Positions 47,131 to 59,650 of a stretch of DNA of 64,000 nucleotides are shown one piece after another. The stretch is from Prostheceraeus crozeri (Eukaryota > Platyhelminthes > Polycladida > Euryleptidae): contig CAJQUW010015337.1 of the NCBI GenBank assembly GCA_907163375.1, positions 124,001 to 188,000 on the forward strand, given 5' to 3'. The position numbers and the translations under genes were made by a program. The notes beneath the pieces were generated by a model. The model saw nothing but the letters and a program-made list of their open reading frames with translations, had not been told where the DNA came from and searched no databases. The number at the start of each line of letters is the position of its first letter. Within the stretch, counting starts at the first letter, position 1.

Positions 47131-49949
47131 GACGGGCCGAAAAACGGGTCGAAATTTCCTCTAAATATGCCACTTGCCTTTAATGGGTTGATCAGTGACC
47201 TCTGATCTCCACTTTTGAGTGATATTATCGACTCAAACATGTTTATACGAACGAATAATGAAATGTTGAGGTGACTTGTATTTTTGTTGTTAATCTGCTA
47301 TGAAATTTGCAGGTGTGGGAACCCTAACCGACCCGAAGTCGAGTTTGCGAATTTATTTGCGGTTTGGGTGGAAGGTGACCGGATCGGCCTCAGGCTCAAA
47401 TTTCAATTCATAGCCATTACACATCTCTACAATGAATACAGGATCTTCTTCGCGATTTAAATAAAACACCGCCGTATGTATCTTAGTCAGCTGTCATGTC
47501 ATACATGATTATTAAATTATGTACACTTGATCAGCTTTCAGAGAAGATGACAATAAAGCGAAAACGTTCGTTGCTCTCTCTCACGTAGAAACAATGAAAT
47601 TGTTGGGAATGTCACGTTTATATACTTCGTGGCAATATTTTACTGATAGAAATCTCTCTGCATTCTATTAATCTCAACTTCACATGATTATTACTGACAA
47701 TTCCAGGGACTGTGATAACACGCTGTCTGCAAGATAAATCACTTTTAGGACAATCATGGCAATTTATGTGAATAATTATTTTCCCTGTTCTCATGTATCT
47801 GTAATAATCACTCGAATGGCATGTTTCAGTCATTTTGTATCAAGCGTGCTTTCTACTTGTGTGTGTGGAATGCCGCTTAGAAAAGACGGATTCATTATCG
47901 CTATGCAGACTCCAAAGGATCGCACTTACATTGGATCGTTTAGTGAGATGCATCGGATGAGGAGAGATAGTTCGCTTCACAAGGACACAAGATAGTGATG
48001 GAAATTTAGAGATAAAAGAAAACTCGAAGACATCCTCGGGACCTTCTCTTGTAGCTAGAGTCGTTGGTGAGCCCAGAGGGTTTGTGGCAACAATGCCTGG
48101 TATGTGAATTGTGGAGTTACTCTCTGACTGCTTTTGAAGCCGAGTATGATGTTGCTTAAAACTACATTAATTGTTAAAAGGAAACGCCTATGGGTTTGGA
48201 GGATGAAGAGAGGAAAGTTTTAAAGGAGCTAGAGATTTGGAGAAGATATTTTGATGAAATTGACTGCTTCAGCTGGCTTTCATCATTTCTACCTGAGAGA
48301 CAAAGCAACGAACGTCTTCGTTTTGTGTCGCAGAATTTGGAGATATGAGGGATGCGCGCGAATTTCGTAGGTCGTTGTAGTAATGACACTTCAAAGATTG
48401 CCTGAGAGCTTCTATTTCCGTCCGGACGTTGTTCTCTATCTTAAAATTTATGTATACTGTCCTATGCTGTTTGCAATGCGACTTGATTTACGAACATGTC
48501 AGCATTTGTTGCGTGTTTGTCTGAGTTTATGAAATGAATAGAATGAACTTATAACTAGGAAAAGGTTTTTGCCATATTTTCCTTTTTAAGCATAGAAGAA
48601 ATTATTAATTCTGTCCCATTAAGAATTTGCTCTCTAATCTCACTGTGCGCAAAATCTTTGAACAAAAATAGCTTTTGCATAATATGATTGAATGAGAAGG
48701 ATGATAAATTTATCTCAGTGAAGAACGCATTAGAAAGGTCACTGAATGAATCACAGATCGGCGCATTTACGAGTATGTCATTTTTCATATGATGTTGTGA
48801 ATTAACATTTGAAAGATTTTTTGCGGATGATTAAAATGCCTTTTAGCTCACTGTATCTGCGGTAATTAACTCTGCATACTCTGGCAAACAGATTTGCAGT
48901 TTCATAATTGAAATTGCTCTCTTCAGTCAAAGGGATTAATACATAGGTTTTTGAAAATTTCCTTGAATGTTTTATTATGTAGAGAATTTGAGAGAACAAT
49001 GAATGCATCTTAGTAGTCTTCTTATTTTCATGTTTAAAAAATGCTGAATTCTTCAGCTGTCATGTATTAGTACTAGCAAAGTCATCAATTTTTGATTTCG
49101 AGGTTAAGGCTTCTAAATCCTAAATTTCCGATTGATTCAGATTAATCGGATTGTATTGTTCATATCATGTGAGATAAAAAGCGTAAAGATCCTCATTTAA
49201 CTTTCAGATTTGATAGAATTTTCTTTCGGAGGTCAATAATTTGAGCATGATTAATACCACAGCCTTGGGTTTTTTTAAATCAAATAATATACTTCATTGT
49301 AATTTTAAAACCGTTAAGATCCCATTTCCAATTTTTTTATTTTTATACCGGTTTTGCTTCCTCTTCATCGCGGAACTTTCTCTTTTTAAGTCAGTGCTGT
49401 GTGCTTTTATTACTTTCTTTCTATGATGATCTAATGATCATTTTACATTATCATGTTATCTTTCTCTTAGTTCGTCACCACGCTTCAAAAAGTGCCGTAT
49501 TCATGAATGCGGGTTTATCAGTTGGTAATTATAATCAGTTGGAGGTGTAATGCCTAATGAATATATCATAATTTGCCGAAGGCCGCAAATTTCGGAAACC
49601 ATATGATGAGGATATTTTTCAGTAGTTTGAAATGATGTAGTACATGTCACTCCATTAATTGGGTAGCACATTTTCAAATAATTAGTAACTGATGTCGTGT
49701 TGAGCATTTTAAAGCTGGTATTAGCTGCTATGTGGGCTGAAAAGATAGTTTAGGTTTAGAAATACATAGATATTTCATGCCTCATGACGGTTATCTCATG
49801 CATCATCGAAAGCAGCCAGCATGAAATTGACATATGAAATTGATCGATGCATCGCTGAAATAATATTCGTAACGTAGTAAGCTGATCTGACACTGGTTTT
49901 GTCTTTCTTAATTAAGTACTCGTACGTATAAGACTCGATGTCCACTGTT
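47131..49949. other. No supported gene
   Basis: AT-rich DNA; a slightly GC-richer stretch at 47290-47400 has no recognised content. Confidence 0.45.
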
Positions 49950-50060
49950 TTGGGGATTTGATATGAACCGTTTGGATATTAAAAGTGGTCGTCAGTTCAA
50001 ATCCTACCAGTCTCATCTTTTGCTTGACAAGTTGACCTAACGCTTATTTAACTTAAGTAT
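49950..50060 (+). repeat. SINE copy, same family as 24.7 kb
   Basis: AAAAGTGGTCGT, a B box (GTTCAAATC, 49995-50003) and TCATCTTTTGCTTG followed by a run like that at 24800-24840. The A box is no longer recognisable. Confidence 0.6.
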
Positions 50061-51187
50061 ACAACTACCTTACATAGAATTTCTGCTCACTGCGTGTATG
50101 ATTCGTGAGGGAACCTAGCGCAATCCGAACACTGAGCATGCCTGCTGGTAGTAGGCAAAATGCACCGGTGTAGAAGAAAACATGGTTTTGCCATACATCT
50201 CATTTCCCGGAGTCCTCCTAATTAGGGATTCTTCAAATACTTTTCAACTTACGAACATCCAGAGAAAGACAGCATGCAACTACCATTATTCAAATAGTTG
50301 CACTTCTGAGAATCAGCTACAGAATTTGTGAAATTTGCCATCAAGGGATAGATTGTGCTACATGATAAACGAATGACTTTGTCAGAGATGTCACAGATAA
50401 GGGAAATTAGAAGCCAGTGCACGATATAGCAACTCATTACTGAGAAAATGTTCAATAATTGTAGGCTTAATGCAAGTCTTTCAATGCACAGAATCAAAAG
50501 AAGCCAAATTATCATCTGGCAGCAATTACAAGTAAGAAATGAGGTGATTTTTAGAACGCCAATCTGATTAGTTCGTTTTAAACAGACTAGCAGAATCAGA
50601 GATCTCAGAAACACGAATTTGGGAAGGTCATGCGATCACCTTCACAAAGAATAAAACAACAAATTATGATCTCATTGTCACTCCTCAAGCCTCTATTTTT
50701 TTTGCTTCCTTAAAAAATTATGAATCTTTGGACCGCCTTCGGTTACGATTGTTGTAAGATAATGCGGAGTCATATTCACGCAACTCAATTTTCACTGCAA
50801 TCTTGTTAAGTAAGTGAAGATTACTCAACACTATAGAAAGAAGATTTTGCACGTGCTTGTGATCAGGAAAAATGAATTACCTCGATAAGAATTATTTTCC
50901 CATTTGTCTGCTCTATTTCCGTGTGAGCGACTCATTCTTTGAAAATGTCACTTGTTAGAAACTTACACGCGATTGTGACTGATCTGTAACTAAACCGTCT
51001 TGCATTAACCGAGTAACATGATTCTTTCTCAACATCATGGCCGCATCGGTGGTTTTTGGAAGTACTTAACATAATGTCCCAGAAAAAAATTCACTTAATA
51101 TTCACCCATTTGCTGCGGCTCATGTGGTATGATGCATTTGCCGCGCTTTGCAGTCAGCGATAACCTAAGTTCAAGTTGAAAGGGAAA
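50061..51187. other. No supported gene
   Basis: Short frames only; one minus-strand frame (50249-50614) is Leu/Ile/Cys-rich, as expected from AT-rich noise. Confidence 0.45.
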
Positions 51188-51349
51188 ATGGCCAGTTTTC
51201 CAGACGATAGTTTATTATATCAATGTCTTCTGGTTGAATGGTCCTTTGAATTGCATCATGCATCTATCTATGCACGTCATCCATTTCTTAGAGTCATTGG
51301 CAATCCAACTGACATTGAAGGCCACCTTTGTTTTCCCGCCAACCCCATG
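51188..51349 (+). CDS. Candidate first coding exon, unknown protein
   Basis: Starts at an ATG in good context (GAAAATGGCC) and stays open for 54 codons to a possible donor (CCATG|GTAAAC) in phase 0. It reads MASFPDDSLLYQCLLVEW at the start and LRVIGNPTDIEGHLCFP near the end, a balanced composition. A compatible phase-0 acceptor is at 52432. Joining the two would give about 120 residues. No family recognised. Confidence 0.3.
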
Positions 51350-51981
51350 GTAAACCTCTATCGAAACCTCTCTCTGCTACAGTACACTAAATTATTCTTA
51401 ATATCTTCAAAGATTTATTTCATTTGAAGTTTCAAGGAAAGCTGTGTGTATCCAATATCTGATGTCAATCATCAGTACCCTATTTTAATATTCGATGTAC
51501 AACTAAATGATAAATGATGAAAATAATGACTTGTAATTATTTAGAATCAGCAGAACACATTGAATCTTGTCCCCGCTCCTTTGGGAGGGTTGTGCTTTTC
51601 ATCTCCTACCAGATTTTCTCTAGCTTCTGAAATGCATCATATTTGACTCTGCGCTTCTCTGTAGCGTATTTTTTGTGCATTTGTGAAAAGATTCAAAAAT
51701 ATTTTTGAATTCGACCCGCAAGAAAGTCAAATAAATTATCTTGATCCTAAAGTACATCTGCAAAATATTGAATGTCTTGCTTTCTATTACATAATTTTGT
51801 GGTTTTGGCTGTCATAATTTGCTATAAAATGAAGTGTATCGATTATATGACCCTAAACCAATAACCTACAATGATCTAAGAGCACACACAATTATCGGAG
51901 TTGCACAATTTACTCATATTACCATAAATGTGTAGTAATTCAAGTACATGAAAAATAATTCTACCTCGTTGCGAAATAAAT

Positions 51982-52185
51982 ATGCTTAGGCCTACTGTCT
52001 TTTTTATCCTTGCTATTTCATGCTGTGCTGAGCTTTGGTCCTATGCATCTGCGAACTCATTATTAGTTCGAAGCTCATCTTGCAGTGAACTGGAAATGAG
52101 CGTTCGTATTTTGATAAATTCACCTAAATTTAATGAATTTCTATGTGAGTTGTTGAGTTGTGTTGAGATGACATGCATCAGTTGA
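51982..52185 (+). CDS. Candidate secreted small protein or exon
   Basis: 67 codons beginning with a good signal-peptide profile: MLRPTVFFILAISCCAELW, then SYASA with a likely cleavage before NS. The rest has four cysteines. A strong donor-like GTGAGT lies inside at 52145. Splicing from it to the acceptor at 52432 would change the C-terminus to a short tail containing CDIERGCGKR, which has a glycine amidation signal and a dibasic site. Either the unspliced frame or the spliced form is possible, and chance cannot be excluded. Confidence 0.25.
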   Translation: MLRPTVFFILAISCCAELWSYASANSLLVRSSSCSELEMSVRILINSPKFNEFLCELLSCVEMTCIS

Positions 52186-52432
52186 ATATCCAGATTTCTT
52201 TAGGAATATGTGAATGAACCATTATATAATATGATTACTGGCCCAAACCTTCTATGCTAATTTTTAGCATTTAGTAAAACGAAAATTATCCAAAGAAGTC
52301 TAATTCAAATTTTGCAATGCTAATTATAGAATGAAGATCTGCGACTATGAAAAAACGGATGCCACCATTGATTTTCTTGTGTCCTAAATGTGTTGAGGGC
52401 TTTTTCTGAATTGGTTCCACCGCTAAATTCAG

Positions 52433-52633
52433 GTGATATTGAAAGGGGATGCGGAAAGCGCCCTCCCCCTGCGACGAGGAGTGTTCGAAAAAAGCCCTAC
52501 GAGGGAGGTGACGGAAAATGATTTGAAAGGTTTTATAGAATTAATCAACATTGCCTCATCAGAAAAAGCAGAAAATATTCACTCAGCAGAACAATATTCC
52601 TGTATACATAACGAACAGAAATTAGAATATTAG
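52433..52633 (+). CDS. Candidate terminal exon, unknown protein
   Basis: Begins after a good acceptor (pyrimidine tract, then TTCAG). The phase-0 frame is open for 66 codons and then stops. The composition is charged and Glu-rich (TREVTENDLKGFIELI, SSEKAENIHSAEQYS), typical of real coding rather than AT-rich noise. It fits in phase with the exon at 51188-51349. The phase-1 frame is used only by the alternative peptide model from 51982. Confidence 0.32.
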   Translation: MILKGDAESALPLRRGVFEKSPTREVTENDLKGFIELINIASSEKAENIHSAEQYSCIHNEQKLEY

Positions 52634-53045
52634 TGTGAATTTTAACATGGAAAGCGTTTGATCATCGCACACACGCAAGCCATTAAATTTTGCTTCCTCC
52701 AAATGTTTATTGAACAAAGGGCACGACATGAACATGTGGGATTTCAATTTCGTCTCATCAGGAGCTCGAGAGCTCGGAAACAGGATTCTGCATTAACTGC
52801 ACCTGACAGTCTATCTGTATGAAAGGTGACTTATGACAGACAACGAAAAGACTAAGATCGCCATTAGGTCAACATATATCCGGTTGTCCACAGGTAATTC
52901 ATTCCTGCCATATCAGATGATTAGTCCCTAATGAATTTCAGTTATATCCCAGAGGGAAGAGATATTCATATATCAAGCCTTTAGATGCTGTTACACGAAC
53001 AAGCAAATCCTTAGAAAATTGCAAGTGAAAAATAATCACTTGCAG

Positions 53046-53236
53046 GCAATCCTCGTGAATTGATAATCGAATTCAACGCTCCCAGCTCTCATGAGGTCGA
53101 ATATAATGTGCCCTCAACCCTGATGCAACTACAAAGTTGGCTTGTCATCGACCCCAGTCATAGAACGGTTTACGCTGCTCGACCATCATCGAGGGTAGTG
53201 ATGCGCCATGATGGGAATGCTTCAAAAACCAGTTGA
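53046..53236 (+). CDS. Candidate exon with TTGCAG acceptor
   Basis: After CACTTGCAG a frame runs for 62 codons to TGA, in DNA richer in GC than its neighbours. It reads NPRELIIEFNAPSSHEVEY and LQSWLVIDPSHRTVYAARP, which look protein-like. No domain recognised and no matching donor identified with confidence. Confidence 0.25.
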
Positions 53237-54427
53237 ACTAGCATAGCTTTTCGACCTCAAGAACGCCAGAAACATTGAATTTGACCTTCAGTGATAATTC
53301 TCGAATAGTGGAATCAGTTTTTAATTCTGTGTGCGCTCTCAAAATGACTGATAATTGATGATATATTGAAACTTTATACTATTTCCCAAGCAAAAGTTTT
53401 CATGAAATGTTTGCAGGTGAAATGGCTCTTGAAACTCAGCTTCAAGATCCTGATTTTGAAGACTTGTATGAATCCGAATGCTCAATTGATCAATAGCTAC
53501 TAATAAATCATTTCAGCTTATATTGAGTTTGAATAAATTAGATGAGCTGAAATATGCATTTGTCATTCTGCTGATCTTGTTCACAATTAAATGAATGAAA
53601 AAGAGTGACTTTATTTTATCTTCATTAAACCGATGGCTGTCAACATCAGCACCTTCGTGACGGTGCAGTTAGTCGGCAAGATGAAAATGAGTTACAAAAT
53701 TTATTTAAAAATACCCATACGAAAGATAGAAAGCGTATTGAGAATAAGAAAATTTGAGAAATGAAATTCATTCACTAGAAGTTAGTCGATAACTTGTATT
53801 CAGTTCTCTATGTACGGTCCTTTAAATGAATTGTCAACCGCGTGGACTACTTTACCCCACATTCTCTAATCTGTGGCTAGCTAGTGAAAAATAATAAATC
53901 TTGCTTTAGCATGATAATTAAGCGAAGGAGGGCAGGGGATATTGACCAGAAAAGCGCATTCTGTAAAGTAATATGCCGATGCATCTCTCCGGCGTTGCCA
54001 TGGATCAGAGAGCTTAAACATGGCGCAGAGACAAGAGAAATGCATCGGTTTTGTTACTGTGTGTTTTTGATCTTAGCATCATTTGTTGCCCTGTCCACCC
54101 ACACTTAATTGACGTAAAAACAGGAAAGATTGTTGTGGTGCCTCTGATTCGTGTCATAACAACGTTTGAGGAGTCGAAACATCGGCTCTGATGATCACAG
54201 CAACATGCAACGTTGTTGCAACTCATTTGAATTCAATGCGATTGCTAATGATGTCTCTGAAGACATGTAAGTTAAGACTCTGAAAACTGACTTTCTTTTA
54301 AAACGTTATTGTTTTCTAGCATTCAATTCATTACCAATCTTCTTATTTTTGTTCAATTCACATTATTCTAGACGTGTGTGCAGATGAGTTGTGGATTCAC
54401 TTCATACTTAGTTATATTCCACTGCAG

Positions 54428-54672
54428 CTGGAGGGATAATGTTAATAATAATCGATTCAGACCCAGGGGAAGTTTGGAAAATACTCGTCATTAGAATAAG
54501 AAAAGTTTACTCCCAAATCAACGTAAATCTTGGGTTTGGGGAAATTTCGAAGCAATTTTGCATTCTGAGTAACTCCGCTGATGAGCCAAATTTCATGGTA
54601 GATAAAACACAATTAGATCGGATTCAGGCACATGTGCTTCAACTGAAGGAAGAAAGATTCATTGAAATATAA
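54428..54672 (+). CDS. Candidate terminal exon, unknown protein
   Basis: A possible acceptor (CCACTGCAG) is followed by an open frame ending in TAA. It reads GEISKQFCILSNSADEPNF and KTQLDRIQAHVLQLKEERF, a likely helical C-terminus. No family recognised. It may belong with the other plus-strand candidates from 51.2 kb on, but exon phases were not resolved. Confidence 0.25.
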
Positions 54673-56077
54673 TTCAAATGAAATACTAATTATGTATTTT
54701 CAGATAATTATGTCATCAAAATTCATTTGAGGGATGGAAATCTCTCCAAGAATTTTCGTTCGTTGAAGTGTATGTTAAAAGTAAGAGAAATGCATATTGT
54801 TAAATTTCGACGGGTATTCACTAAATACAACGCTTAACAGACAACTGACAGTTCGCTTGTGATAACTAATCAATACTGCTTTTTGCATACACAATTTAGA
54901 TGGGATAATTAAATATTGAGCTACATTCTCAGTTGAAAACTGGAACTGACCTGAAGATACTCAGACGAATCAAAATCCAAATTGTTTAATTTCTATCATC
55001 GCATACAGTTATTTGCAAGACAGTTGCTGCAATCATTCTACTTCAAGATTTATGCGAAGGTGATAATCTTTTTGATTGATTACCAATGTAGCTGAACTTT
55101 AGACTTTTTCATTTTATTTATCAACGAGCAAATAAATGATGTTTACTGATTTTGATTGTGGATTTCATATCATTGCCATCTTTGTAAATTATCTTTTAAC
55201 TTCATGCCAATGCTACATTCTATATTCACTAAATCTGATCTTCCAGAGTTAGTTTTGTTATTTCATCCGCTCTCAGTCTTCAAGCTACATTGCTTTTAAT
55301 ATCAAATAGCGGTGTGATACCATAAGTCGTATTGATGCCTTTTAGATAGCGGAGGAGGGTCTGATGAAGATTCCTATCAGACTCCATCATTGCTTGAATG
55401 TTGCCGTCTTAGAAGTGATAGTAATTGAATATTTTTCGCATTTCAAAAGCGGTTTTCGAATGGCTCAGTTGAATGTCAATGGAGTTAGTGAAGTTGATTG
55501 ATTCAGCAACCGTTCTCTTGAATAGTGAACTTAGCACAAAAGCTGCCGTTCTCCCTGGTGTTGAAAAAAATTATGTTTTGCTAGATACTATCTTGAAAGT
55601 TTGCAACCAAAGAAAGTCTTACTCTGATCATTAAAACTGTCAATCCTTTTACTGATTTCAGTTTCATTTGCTTTTCACGACATTCGAAATTCACAACGCA
55701 ATTGAATTTACAGCACCTGCTTGTTCGGTGAAAAAATCGTTTTCTCAAGCTTGAAGCTGTCGAAAATTGAATCTACGGCTTCGTGCTCTTTTTTCAAACT
55801 TTTCCTGTCGAGGATTTTCATTGTCATGTTTTATCATTAAAGCCTGAGTGCTCTTCACGCATTGCCATTACTGCATTGCATTAGTTACCAGATTTTCTTC
55901 ATTATGGCATTTTACTAATGTGCAGTTAATTAGAAGAATGCACTACATGCTTTATTAAGTATAATAACCAGTTGATGTATCCCTTAGATGCCTATCCATA
56001 AAAGAACTCGGTTTGGTGGTCGAGACCATCAGAATGGCATTAAAAGTCGGCAGGAAGAGTGTCCACAAGGTTGGGCA
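54673..56077. other. No supported gene
   Basis: AT-rich, short frames only. Confidence 0.45.
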
Positions 56078-56111
56078 AAAACTTGTATTGGGAATACCCA
56101 ATACAAGTTTT
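56078..56111. repeat. Perfect 15-bp hairpin
   Basis: AAAACTTGTATTGGG, loop AATA, then its exact complement. Similar CCCAAG-TTTTG words follow to 56155 and recur near 56870-56935, which suggests a small repeat family. Confidence 0.7.
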
Positions 56112-56269
56112 GGGCCAAAACTTGGGGTCAAAACCCAAAACCTAAGCCCAAGTTTAAATAAATGAATGAAATCAAGTAAACGAAGTGCATTCTTTGTATA
56201 TTGTGCTGACAGAAAGATTTTTATATGGACCAAAGTTCCTATTGGGCCCATGAGAAGTGTGGTATTAGT

Positions 56270-58262
56270 AGGAAACGATTTATTATTGCAATAATTGTAA
56301 TTAGCAGCCTAAGTGCATGTATTGCGTCATAAAGTTTTCTTTTAATTTAACCTACACTGATATACTGACTAATTGAAGATCTTTGATTTAATTATGATTC
56401 AGTTACACATTGCTCACAGCAAACCAATTGTTTTCATTATATCATTCAGAAATATAAACAAACTTGATAAATATTATGGCTGCGGAGTAAGTGCATGGTT
56501 AAACATACTTTAACTAACATTAATTTATTTTTGGATAAATGTCGGCTATCGCAGAAAGTTAGTGGTGCGAAGATAACTGTGAAGATGTAAAATATACGGA
56601 ATATATAAAGATTCAACATGCACAAATGCAATAAAATGCATGTAAGCTTACAGCAGGTATAATATGTATGAACTTTCAATGCGCAGTATAGTCAAGCCCA
56701 GAATGAAATAGCTAATAATTACAATTATTTCATTTTTGAAATATTCCGTGAATCCAGTGGAAATTTTATAAAATATCAGAACTTTATGCTCGTATCATGT
56801 ACTTCTACTAAGATGCAAATCAAAATATCAATCTTTGTAACTTGATTTGTATATATTCAGCATTAATAGAAACCCAAGTTTTGTATCACTTACCCAAGGT
56901 CGACACAAAACCCAGGGTCCAACCTTGGTGTCCAGGCTAAAAGTTATCAGTCTATCAATATGTCCTTTCTCGGAACTTATTTTGAAATGTCTACTTTGGT
57001 CGGAGTGCAAATTTTCCGCACAAAAATTAGTGCCCATTACCTCTCGGCTATATGACGTTGACGATCATTTACATAGGCGTTGAAGTCTGGCCATTTGTGG
57101 TGTAAGAAAGCCTGTAGAAAATCTAAATTGTAAAAGTCATCGCTATATCTGTAGTAGAGCATGTAGCTATATATAAAAAGAACATTTTCCTATAAACGTT
57201 TTCATGGATCTCACTTTGTCTGTACGTCCAGTGCAGCATAGCAACTAGGAAAAACTAAGAAAAGCGTTCACAATGAGCAGCATCAAATTTATTTGATCTT
57301 TCTTTCCCTCCTTATTCTAATTAATTGTATCTTATCATTGTTTATCAAAATTGACTAAATTTGCAACTCAACAATTCTCTGAGTCGTGTTTTTCTCACGA
57401 AAATTTTATCTTTCACTCGAAGACCTGTCACCTGTTCTTATCTTGCCGAATTTTTTTTGTTCTAGATGTTAGAAAGTTGAGCGTGAGGCTGAATAGGTTG
57501 ACAGGAAAGTAATACGTACATATCCCCTTTGAGTGCAGAGAAATAGATTCTCACATTGAAGGTATAGCTTAACCCATTCGCACTAAAAGTCCTCTTCAGG
57601 TATTCCATAAATGCACTACTCCAGTTGGATCTAATAGATTTCTGTTTTTGGTTGTTTTCACTTCATCTAATTCCTTCCATCATAGGAATATATGATTGAC
57701 TGTTGTTCCCCTTATGTTGCAAAATGCTTGCATGTTATGTTTGCATTATATTTTCGTTACCGTTTATTCGATTTGATCGCTCTGGCCCCGTGGCCCAATT
57801 AGAAGTAAGGACTAAAACCTTGCTTTTTGCAGCCACATGGTTCCTCCTTGATGACTCGATGCATGCTGCACAGCCATTGATTTTCGTTGGTTTGAGGCTT
57901 GCACCTCATCTTTGGTTTATAAAAGCAAGACTTTGAATAAACTATTTTTGGAATTTTCATTGGGACATTCGTTTAACTTCGTATTTCTTCCGCTCCCAGA
58001 TATTCATACTCGTATTTTTCAAACATGTCGTATTCTAAAAATTATCAAAGCGTCGGATAGAACAGGATTTTCAAATGAAAGATGAACTATATGATAATGC
58101 TTTGAAGCATCTAAATTTCATAACTTTCAAGTTCAATAATATATAATATTTTGAATTTGAAGCATTTTTATAGATAGTTACATTTCATTTTTTGGAAATC
58201 CCATTCCATGATTTCATTTTTCGTTTTTTGAAACCTTGATAAGAGTGGTGGTATTCTGTACT
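56270..58262. other. No supported gene
   Basis: AT-rich. 57791-57845 has a weak A-box-like TGGCCCAATTAG but no good B box. Confidence 0.45.
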
Positions 58263-58463
58263 AAATATAGAAAAATAGACCAATCTGCCAGAAGTAAGTT
58301 TATTTTCCGCAACGTGTCGAAGCACCCTACTTCGTCGTCAGGCGATAATAACTATCCCCTGACGATAGCGATGATAACTATCGCCTGACGACGAAGTAGG
58401 GTGCTTCGACACGTTGCGGAAAATAAACTTATTTCTGGCAGATTGGCCTATTTTTCTATATTT
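58263..58463. repeat. 85-bp-arm near-perfect palindrome
   Basis: Arms 58263-58347 and 58379-58463 pair with constant sum 116726 and only about two mismatches, around a 31-bp spacer that itself repeats CGATxATAACTATC. Each arm contains GAAG ... CTTCG and CACGTTGCGG words. A young foldback MITE or an inverted duplication is likely. Confidence 0.88.
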
Positions 58464-59305
58464 ATTTGATATGCGTCTGCCTTCTCACGCCATTCATGCA
58501 GTATTCTGTACTGTTTATGTTTTTATGCCTAGTATTTAATATATTACTCATTGAATTTATCAAATGCTCTAGTTCATAAAATGTCATCTCTCACAAGATA
58601 TGATCTTTACTCTCTTATTTTCCGTTCAACGTTATATAGGATAGTTGACACTACTATATAATCTCAAAGTAGAGTGGTGAGTGAAAAATATCAAGAAAGG
58701 ATGGCATTCAACTTGATTGTTACATGCATCTTTTATTGTATCTTATCCTGCGAGTACGTCAATAAAGATCAGAGTTAAAAATATTGAGTTGTCAACAAGC
58801 AAACGAATTCAATTGAATCATTCACGAAATTCATAATTAATTCGGCTCTTTTGATGTAGTGATTCAAGAGAAAGTAGATTATCACGGGTTAGATTCTAGT
58901 AATTCTCTTGTTAGAAATATGAGAGAAAAATGTACGTGCATCAGTACAAAACTTGTCGTTGAACATCATGCACCGTGTATGTTACTTTCATTACATTCGA
59001 ATAAAATTTTGTTTTAATCAAAACATGAAGTTAATTGTTGAATCATTAAAACAATTAACTTTTGCAAATATCGGAATAATGACATTACTATTTATGACTC
59101 ATTTTTAGTCATCTTTACATGGCAGAGAATCCATTAGAAATTGTCTCACATCAATATAACATAATACGAATACAATTTTCAAAAGGCCTATTTGAATTTT
59201 AAAAAAGCTATATTTGAAGTTCAGTAAAATACTATACAGAATTAGCAATGCATAAAATCTTATCACTTATCTGTTGACAGTCCTTCTTTCTGTGACAGTT
59301 GAAAA
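58464..59305. other. No supported gene
   Basis: AT-rich, nothing recognised. Confidence 0.45.
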
Positions 59306-59650
59306 TTTTACTTAGTTGTTCTTTTCGATCCTGGAGAGCTTTTCCCTCCACATCTTAAGACTTGTCCGTTGCTGCCAGAAGGATCGATTATTTATTCTTC
59401 GCCTTATGTTGGCGCATCTTCCTTGTTATTTCCTCATCGATGACAAGTACTCCTATCCACTTGGGAATTTATGGGCATTATCAATGGTGTATTTTATATG
59501 GTATTGACTTTCTATGTGCACAATTTCATCTGTCGCTATCCTTTATAGTTAGTGTGATTTTAGTTCAGTTGGTTTACCATTATATCAATCTTGATGTATC
59601 TGTTTTCGAGAATAGGCGAGGCCAGCCGGAACAATGAGTCGTTTATCTAT
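59306..59650 (+). mobile_element. Old 5'-truncated PLE tail
   Basis: Matches the last codons and 3' tail of the element at 8.2-12.3 kb: TCGATCCTGGAGAG, then a frame reading CCQKDRLFILRL against CCQKERLFILRL. Further on come GTATTGACTTTCTATGTGC and a TCTTGATGTATCTG block in the same order. Roughly 70-75 percent similar by eye, with indels, so it is an older copy of the same family. It has no RT. Confidence 0.85.

Noticed and set aside
54157-54226. CTGATGA and GTCGAAAC words within a 9-bp AACAACGTT/AACGTTGTT stem
   Set aside because: The order and pairing do not allow a hammerhead fold; only a short hairpin remains.
57791-57848. Possible further tRNA-like head (TGGCCCAATTAG)
   Set aside because: The B box is not recognisable and spacing differs from the other copies.
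58341-58440. Hammerhead-ribozyme-like core (CTGACGA, a GAAG/CTTC stem, then GACAC)
   Set aside because: The CTGANGA part fits, but the required GAAA after stem II is not intact and the third stem could not be drawn. Not called.
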